DNA of 56,877 nucleotides from Methylobacter psychrophilus (lineage in GTDB: Bacteria > Pseudomonadota > Gammaproteobacteria > Methylococcales > Methylomonadaceae), in NCBI RefSeq assembly GCF_025583945.1, contig NZ_JAOEGU010000026.1, positions 1 through 56,877 of the forward strand, read 5' to 3'. The position numbers were made by a program, and so were the translations under genes. The notes beneath the pieces are model-generated. The model saw nothing but the letters and a program-made list of their open reading frames with translations, was not told the DNA's origin and searched no databases. Below are positions 51,910-56,877 of this stretch, piece by piece; the stretch's first letter is position 1; each line of letters opens with the position of its first letter.

Positions 51910-54441
51910 ATGATCGCAAAAAGTTTAAGTCGCTATCCATTACTGGTAGCTGTGGGGGCCATCGGTTTCATCGGTAATGCTCAAGCTGTTACCCCGGTTT
52001 TTATCAACGAAATTCACTATGATAATGCCGGTACCGACAGCGGCGAAGCTATCGAAATTTCCGGCCCGGCAGGCACCAATCTTAGCGGATGGTCGCTCGT
52101 ACTTTATAATGGCAACGGTGGTGCCGCTTACAATACAAAAGCCCTCAGTGGTTTGATTGCTGATCAATCCGGCAATGGCTTTGGTACACTGAGTTTTAAT
52201 TATCCAACTGACGGCATACAAAACGGCTCACCGGATGCTATCGCTCTGGTTAATGGCACTACGGTAGTGCAGTTTTTAAGTTATGAAGGTACTTTTGTTG
52301 CCGTTGGTGGCGTTGCGGCTGGCATGAGCGGAGTCAACATCGGCGTGTCTGAAACCTCTGCACCAGTCGGCCAATCCTTGCAATTAAAAGGCAACGGCAC
52401 CAACTATGAGGACTTCGTCTGGAATTCTGCTTCGGCCAGTTCATTTGCTGCTGTCAACACGGGTCAAAGCTTTAATGGCGGAAGCACTACTCCACCTAAA
52501 GTTTCTCAATGTGGTCAGAGTGCGATTTTAATTAGTGCCATTCAAGGTAGTGGTAGTGCCAGTCCACTGATTGGCAATATTGCACATGTTGAGGCATTAG
52601 TTAGCGGCGATTTTCAGGGCAGTGCCAAGCTAAACGGCTTTTTTGTACAGCAGACTGATAATGAAGGCGATGGCAATGCTGCGACATCTGAAGGCTTGTT
52701 CGTCAATTCCAACAGCCCGGTTAATGTCGGTGATAGAGTTCATATCGTTGGTAATGTTTCAGAAGCTTATAATATGACTCGCCTGGATAGTGTCAGCTCA
52801 GTTGATGTCTGCTCGACCGGCAATACTTTGCCAACGGCAGTCAGTGTTATGATACCGTTTGAAAACCTCAGCAATAACCCGGAATGGCGGGAAGGTATGC
52901 TGATCAATTTACCACAAGCATTAACGGTTACCGAAAATTACACGTTGGCGCGTTATGGCGAATTATTGTTGTCATCTGGCGGTCGTTTAATGACACCAAC
53001 CCAAATTGCTACTCCCGGTCAGGCTGCTATTGATGTTGCTGCGCAAAACCTGCTTAAGCAGATATTGGTTGACGACGGATCCAGCACTCAAAATCCGGAT
53101 CCGGTAATTTATCCAGAACCGACTGGCTTAAGCGCAGCCAATACTTTACGTAGCGGTAATACGGTAATGAGCGCTACCGGCATTCTGGCGTATGATTATG
53201 GCGTTTATCGTCTGCAGCCTACCCAGCCACTGACCTTTGTAGCCGATAATAATCGCACGACAACACCCGGCTTATCAACACAGGGTTCTTTAAGCATCTC
53301 TGCTTTTAATGTGCTTAATTACTTCAATGGCAATGGCCTTGGTGGTGGATTTCCAACTGCACGTGGTGCCACTACCGCTAGCGAATTCACGCGGCAACGC
53401 AATAAAATAATTCCAGCTATCCATGCCCTGAATGCTGACATCATCGGTTTGATGGAAATCGAAAATGACGGTTACGGTAGCAATAGCGCCATTGCTGATC
53501 TGGTTAACGGTCTTAACCAATTGGCTGGAGCAGGAAGTTATGCCTTTATTAATCCGGGTGTAAGTAATATTGGTACTGATCAAATCAGCGTAGGCATCAT
53601 TTACAAGCCCGCTAAAGTCAGTGTAGTCGGCTCGGTAGCGATTCTGGATTCATCTGTTAATCAGTTATTTGTTGATACCAAAAATCGTCCTGCTCTGGCA
53701 CAGACCTTTTTGGATAAAGCGTCCAATAAAATGCTGACCATAGCGGTTAATCACCTTAAATCCAAAGGTTCAGCTTGTCTTGATCTTAACGATCCTGATA
53801 CCGGCGATGGTCAAGGTAATTGCAATCTGACTCGTACAGATGCCGCTGAAGCGTTGGCAGCTTGGCTATCGGCAGATCCTACCCATAGTGGCTCAGATAA
53901 TGCCTTGATTGTCGGTGACCTGAATGCTTATGCCAAGGAAGATCCGATCACCGCGTTGCGTAATGGTGGTTACCAAAATCTCGTAGAGAAATTTATTGGT
54001 AACAATAACGCCTACAGTTATGTATTCGACGGCGCTTCCGGTTATCTTGACCATGCATTGGCCAATGCAGCATTAACATCACAAGTTAAAGGCATCACTG
54101 AGTGGCACATAAATGCCGATGAACCCATTGCGCTTGATTACAACACCGAGTTTAAAAGCGGTGCGCAAATCAGCAGCTTTTATGCGGCAAATGCTTATCG
54201 CTCATCTGATCACGATCCTCTGTTGATCAAGCTGTTTGTACCCGGCGATCTTGATAATGATGGCGATGTCGATGCAAACGACGCCAGCTTGGTAAGAGCG
54301 CAGGCTGGTAAATGTCCCGGCCAGTTTGGATTTAACCAGGAAGCCAACTATGACAAAATTGGTTGCATAACTGCTGCCGATTATCGAATCTGGTACGGCT
54401 ATTACAACAATTATAAGAACAGTTTAAAGGCTGTTAAATAA
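51910..54441 (+). CDS. ExeM/NucH-family extracellular endonuclease with lamin-tail and dockerin-like domains
   Basis: An 843-residue secreted nuclease. After a signal peptide (cut near AQA) comes a lamin-tail domain (VFINEIHYDNAG, about 20-130), an OB-like region, and an endonuclease/exonuclease/phosphatase domain (about 470-770) with FNVLNYFNG, LMEIENDGYG, AVNHLKSKGS, VGDLNAYAKEDP and SSDHDPLLI. The C-terminus (about 775-843) has a dockerin-like calcium loop DLDNDGDVDANDASLV and a second degenerate loop, with two Cys. ATG at 51910, preceded by GAGAAA, is chosen over 51889. The next gene encodes a cohesin-like protein. Confidence 0.9.
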   Translation: MIAKSLSRYPLLVAVGAIGFIGNAQAVTPVFINEIHYDNAGTDSGEAIEISGPAGTNLSGWSLVLYNGNGGAAYNTKALSGLIADQSGNGFGTLSFNYPTDGIQNGSPDAIALVNGTTVVQFLSYEGTFVAVGGVAAGMSGVNIGVSETSAPVGQSLQLKGNGTNYEDFVWNSASASSFAAVNTGQSFNGGSTTPPKVSQCGQSAILISAIQGSGSASPLIGNIAHVEALVSGDFQGSAKLNGFFVQQTDNEGDGNAATSEGLFVNSNSPVNVGDRVHIVGNVSEAYNMTRLDSVSSVDVCSTGNTLPTAVSVMIPFENLSNNPEWREGMLINLPQALTVTENYTLARYGELLLSSGGRLMTPTQIATPGQAAIDVAAQNLLKQILVDDGSSTQNPDPVIYPEPTGLSAANTLRSGNTVMSATGILAYDYGVYRLQPTQPLTFVADNNRTTTPGLSTQGSLSISAFNVLNYFNGNGLGGGFPTARGATTASEFTRQRNKIIPAIHALNADIIGLMEIENDGYGSNSAIADLVNGLNQLAGAGSYAFINPGVSNIGTDQISVGIIYKPAKVSVVGSVAILDSSVNQLFVDTKNRPALAQTFLDKASNKMLTIAVNHLKSKGSACLDLNDPDTGDGQGNCNLTRTDAAEALAAWLSADPTHSGSDNALIVGDLNAYAKEDPITALRNGGYQNLVEKFIGNNNAYSYVFDGASGYLDHALANAALTSQVKGITEWHINADEPIALDYNTEFKSGAQISSFYAANAYRSSDHDPLLIKLFVPGDLDNDGDVDANDASLVRAQAGKCPGQFGFNQEANYDKIGCITAADYRIWYGYYNNYKNSLKAVK

Positions 54442-54443
54442 AC

Positions 54444-54483
54444 GCCTGTCACCGGAAAGTCAGGTCGCTTTCCGGTGACAGGC
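54444..54483 (+). other. Perfect hairpin between nuclease and cohesin-like genes
   Basis: GCCTGTCACCGGAAAG (54444-54459) and CTTTCCGGTGACAGGC (54468-54483) are perfectly complementary with an 8-base loop. No T tract follows, so it more likely attenuates transcription or stabilises the upstream mRNA than stops all read-through. Confidence 0.6.
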
Positions 54484-54508
54484 CTCAACCCTATTTTGGA
54501 TAAAAACT

Positions 54509-55093
54509 ATGAAAAATCTGATTCAAATTTTAACACTGGTTACCGTGACTATTTTAAGTATCGCCCCAAGTCATGCAGCCATTATTTCATTTTCTCTGGA
54601 TACCGCAAGCAGCGAAGTTCAGGTCGGTGACTCTTTCGATGTCGATGTTATCGTACATGATCTGTTCGCCAATGACTTAACCGATTATCTGGTGGCTTTT
54701 GGTTTTAATGCCCTCTATTCAACTGACGGTCTGCTTGCATTTACCGGCAGCACCATCAATCCGCTGTTTGATGATAATTCAGTAAATTTTGGTCTGAATG
54801 CCGCTGGTTGGGCAAATGAAGATATCACTAATGACACAGTCGTGGGACAAACATTAACCCTGGCAAGTTTGCATTTTCAAGCACTGGCAGCAGGTAATGT
54901 CTCAATTTTTGTTAATTCCGAGTTATTGGATTTAAATCAAGGTTTAACTTTTTTAAACCAGGGTCAGTTAGCAATCAACAACGTCAGTTCTAACTTCTCT
55001 ATTAGCGCCGTGCCATTACCACCAGCCCTGTTGATTTTTATCAGCGGTCTGGTAGGTATCAGTTTTAGCGCATTTCGTAAGCGTTTCGTCTAA
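54509..55093 (+). CDS. Cohesin-like PEP-CTERM surface protein
   Basis: A 194-residue exported protein. After the signal peptide (cut near SHAA) the body (about 25-155) resembles a cohesin/CBM-like beta sandwich: VQVGDSFDVDVIVHDL, then YLVAFGFNALYSTDGLLAF, then TLTLASLHFQALAAGNVSI. The tail VPLPPALLIFISGLVGI followed by FRKRF is a PEP-CTERM-type sorting signal. It lies 68 bp after the nuclease gene, whose product ends in a dockerin-like domain. The cohesin identification is from pattern and moderate. Confidence 0.75.
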   Translation: MKNLIQILTLVTVTILSIAPSHAAIISFSLDTASSEVQVGDSFDVDVIVHDLFANDLTDYLVAFGFNALYSTDGLLAFTGSTINPLFDDNSVNFGLNAAGWANEDITNDTVVGQTLTLASLHFQALAAGNVSIFVNSELLDLNQGLTFLNQGQLAINNVSSNFSISAVPLPPALLIFISGLVGISFSAFRKRFV

Positions 55094-55142
55094 GCTGGTC
55101 TTCTAGTCAGGTAGGGCAATCCTGCTATCGGGAAATCACCCA

Positions 55143-55199
55143 AGCGAGTCAGTACCAATCCGGGGCATTACTCCGGATTGGTACTGACTCGCTTTTTTA
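55143..55199 (+). terminator. Strong intrinsic terminator after the cohesin-like gene
   Basis: AGCGAGTCAGTACCAATCCG pairs perfectly with its complement at 55174-55193 (21-bp stem, 9-base loop) and is followed by TTTTTT. The remainder of 55094-55475 shows no gene; a small dyad CGATT-GTAT-AATCG lies near 55318. Confidence 0.9.
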
Positions 55200-55475
55200 C
55201 TGATAATCCAGTTGTTCAAAATTAATACTTTTTACATCTGGCGTGTGAGTTAAGTTTTTGCAATCAAATCTGATAGCGGACTGACTCACTTACTTACGTA
55301 CTTTTCCTTATTATAACGATTGTATAATCGCTATCTACGTCAAATTGTAAGAAGTCTATGTCTCTGTATTCCTTTATAAACCCATTGTCTTTACTACTGA
55401 TCAGGTAAATTTTTAGGTTTGTTGCTATATTTCATGCCAAAATATAGCCTGTCTTAAGTGCTAATTAGAGAAACT

Positions 55476-56408
55476 ATGAAAATTGCTATTTTATCCCGTA
55501 ACGCTAAACTCTATTCAACCGCTCGATTGGTTGAGGCGGCGCAAGCACGCGGACATGAGGTACGGGTTTTGGATGTTTTGCGTTGCTACATGAATATTAC
55601 CTCGCATAATCCATCCATCCATTATCGGGGAGAAGATTTAACCGGATTTGATGCTGTTATTCCAAGAATTGGTGCTTCAGTAACATTTTACGGTACCGCA
55701 GTACTCAGGCAATTTGAAATGATGAATGTCTTCCCTCTAAATGAGTCGGTGGCCATATCACGATCAAGAGATAAATTACGTTCAGTTCAGTTACTCGCCA
55801 GAAAAGGTATTGGCCTGCCAGTAACCGGTTTTGCCAACAATCCGGATGATATTGAAGATTTAATTTCGCAAGTTGGTGGCGCACCATTAGTGATTAAACT
55901 GTTGCAAGGTACCCAAGGTATTGGCGTGGTATTGGCAGAAACTCATAATGCCGCTGAAAGTGTTATTCAAGCTTTTATGGGGCTAAATGCCAACATTATG
56001 GTTCAGGAGTTTATTAAAGAAGCTGGCGGCAGTGACATACGCTGCTTTGTAGTCGGCGACAAAGTCGTCGCAGCCATGAAGCGACAAGCCTTGGATGGTG
56101 AGTTTCGTTCAAATTTACATCGCGGCGGCTCAGCGGCGTTAATACGCTTGACACCTGAAGAGCGGTCAACCGCAGTGCGTGCAGCAAAAATAATGGGGTT
56201 GAATGTTTGTGGGGTTGATCTGCTGCGCTCAAATCATGGCCCGGTTATTATGGAAGTCAACTCATCACCCGGTTTAAAAGGTATTGAAGCGGCTAGTGGA
56301 AAAGATATTGCCGAACTGATTATCCAGTTTATTGAAAAACGTTTTGAAACTATGGAAACGACAAAAGATAAATCACCAACTCGTACTCGTACTCGCGGTA
56401 AAGGTTAA
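55476..56408 (+). CDS. rimK: Ribosomal protein S6 glutamate ligase RimK
   Basis: ATP-grasp ligase that adds glutamates to the C-terminus of ribosomal protein S6. Conserved blocks are [37 protein letters not shown], the ATP-binding [37 protein letters not shown] and metal-binding [13 protein letters not shown]. The body of about 300 residues is full length; the C-terminus has a basic TRTRTRGKG tail. ATG at 55476 is preferred to the ATG-like start at 55458 because it matches the family N-terminus. Confidence 0.94.
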   Translation: MKIAILSRNAKLYSTARLVEAAQARGHEVRVLDVLRCYMNITSHNPSIHYRGEDLTGFDAVIPRIGASVTFYGTAVLRQFEMMNVFPLNESVAISRSRDKLRSVQLLARKGIGLPVTGFANNPDDIEDLISQVGGAPLVIKLLQGTQGIGVVLAETHNAAESVIQAFMGLNANIMVQEFIKEAGGSDIRCFVVGDKVVAAMKRQALDGEFRSNLHRGGSAALIRLTPEERSTAVRAAKIMGLNVCGVDLLRSNHGPVIMEVNSSPGLKGIEAASGKDIAELIIQFIEKRFETMETTKDKSPTRTRTRGKG

Positions 56409-56498
56409 AATCCCCAGACTATTTTTGGTCGATGTTTTTCCTTCGCAGTTCATTATGTCAAGTTGACCGGACATATAATCCGATCACAGAATCCAGAT

Positions 56499-56538
56499 AA
56501 AAAAATACCCCGTTAGTTTGCTAACGGGGTATTTTTTT
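56499..56538. terminator. Bidirectional terminator between rimK and valS
   Basis: AAATACCCCGTTAG-TTTG-CTAACGGGGTATTT with A and T runs on both sides; convergent genes flank it. Confidence 0.85.
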
Positions 56539-56652
56539 CAAATCAGCGCTAATAAATCAATATTTTTTCAGCGAGTATCGCGAATACTATCAGGTTACCT
56601 GTATCGTACCCGAAGACTTGTCAATTCAAGCTGTTGTCGCTTGATTTATCTT

Positions 56653-56877
56653 TTATAGCGATTGAATCTTGATTTGCTGTTGCTCAAGATTGTTTAAGTT
56701 TGACAATAAATCCGCCAGCTTGGCTTTTTCTTTATCAATAACTTCAGGTGGCGCTTTATCAATAAAGGTGGGGTTGCTTAACTTACCTTCAATTCTCGGT
56801 AGATCATTTTTAATCTTTTGTATTTCTTTTTCCAATCGTGCCAGTTCAGCCTCTTTGTCTATCAGGCCGGCCATGGG
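56653..56877 (-). CDS. valS: Valyl-tRNA synthetase, C-terminal end (partial)
   Basis: The last 74 residues of ValS: the coiled-coil arm beginning MAGLIDKEAELARLEKEIQK and containing LSNPTFIDKAPPEVIDKEKA, which is highly characteristic of ValS. The catalytic domains lie beyond the window end. It would charge tRNA-Val. Confidence 0.92.
   Translation of the reverse strand, partial: PMAGLIDKEAELARLEKEIQKIKNDLPRIEGKLSNPTFIDKAPPEVIDKEKAKLADLLSNLNNLEQQQIKIQSL

Overview
The window looks like chromosomal DNA from a gammaproteobacterium of moderate to low GC, most probably a methylotroph or methanotroph of the Methylococcales type. The evidence is a formaldehyde-activating-enzyme homologue (25441-25989), VPLPA/VPLPP-type PEP-CTERM surface proteins, and gammaproteobacterial versions of lexA, rlmKL, ihfB, cyoE and rimK. 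No named species can be fixed from the sequence alone. No rRNA, tRNA or CRISPR array was recognised.

Layout. 1-1900: an SOS locus, with umuDC on the minus strand diverging from lexA, which is followed by a small basic protein. 2035-2860: decayed pieces resembling an inorganic-carbon transporter (DabA/DabB type). 2894-8236, minus strand: mtfA, a small membrane protein, a 14-repeat HEAT protein, and an alpha/beta hydrolase coupled to an M14 carboxypeptidase. 8474-13711: six late cobalamin genes (cobS, cobC, cobD, cobQ, cbiB, cobU) in one direction. 13911-24676: housekeeping genes (acyP, rlmKL, FKBP isomerase, lytic transglycosylase, double PilZ protein, trpD2/ybiB, cyoE, two M16 peptidases, rsmD, a cupin). 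25093-28590: a small DUF6868-type protein, the Fae homologue, a deleted IS3-family element, and a tag gene split by an IS200/IS605 element. 28644-38755: a Kv-like channel, gloA, a MliC/DUF333 lipoprotein-like protein, aspartate aminotransferase, uvrB, ihfB and glgP.

38972-46118 is the most striking block: a tightly overlapping operon of a complete stressosome (RsbR, RsbS, RsbT), an ATPase-PP2C phosphatase, a hybrid RsbT-like/histidine kinase, a response regulator and a REC-REC-PAS-GGDEF-EAL enzyme, so stress sensing appears wired to cyclic-di-GMP. An 11-copy heptanucleotide repeat sits exactly at the kinase/regulator junction. Losing one unit would fuse the two proteins in frame, and gaining one would truncate the kinase tail.

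46119-47847 is a long gene-poor stretch with DnaA-box-like sites and a MITE-like repeat. 47848-56877 holds an AI-2E/PerM transporter, then an extracellular nucleic-acid-degrading set: a 5'-nucleotidase, a PEP-CTERM protein, an ExeM/NucH nuclease ending in a dockerin-like domain, and a cohesin-like PEP-CTERM protein that could anchor it. It closes with rimK and the 3' end of valS. Four copies of one short inverted-repeat element (17753, 24713, 47018, 51641) are scattered through the intergenic regions.
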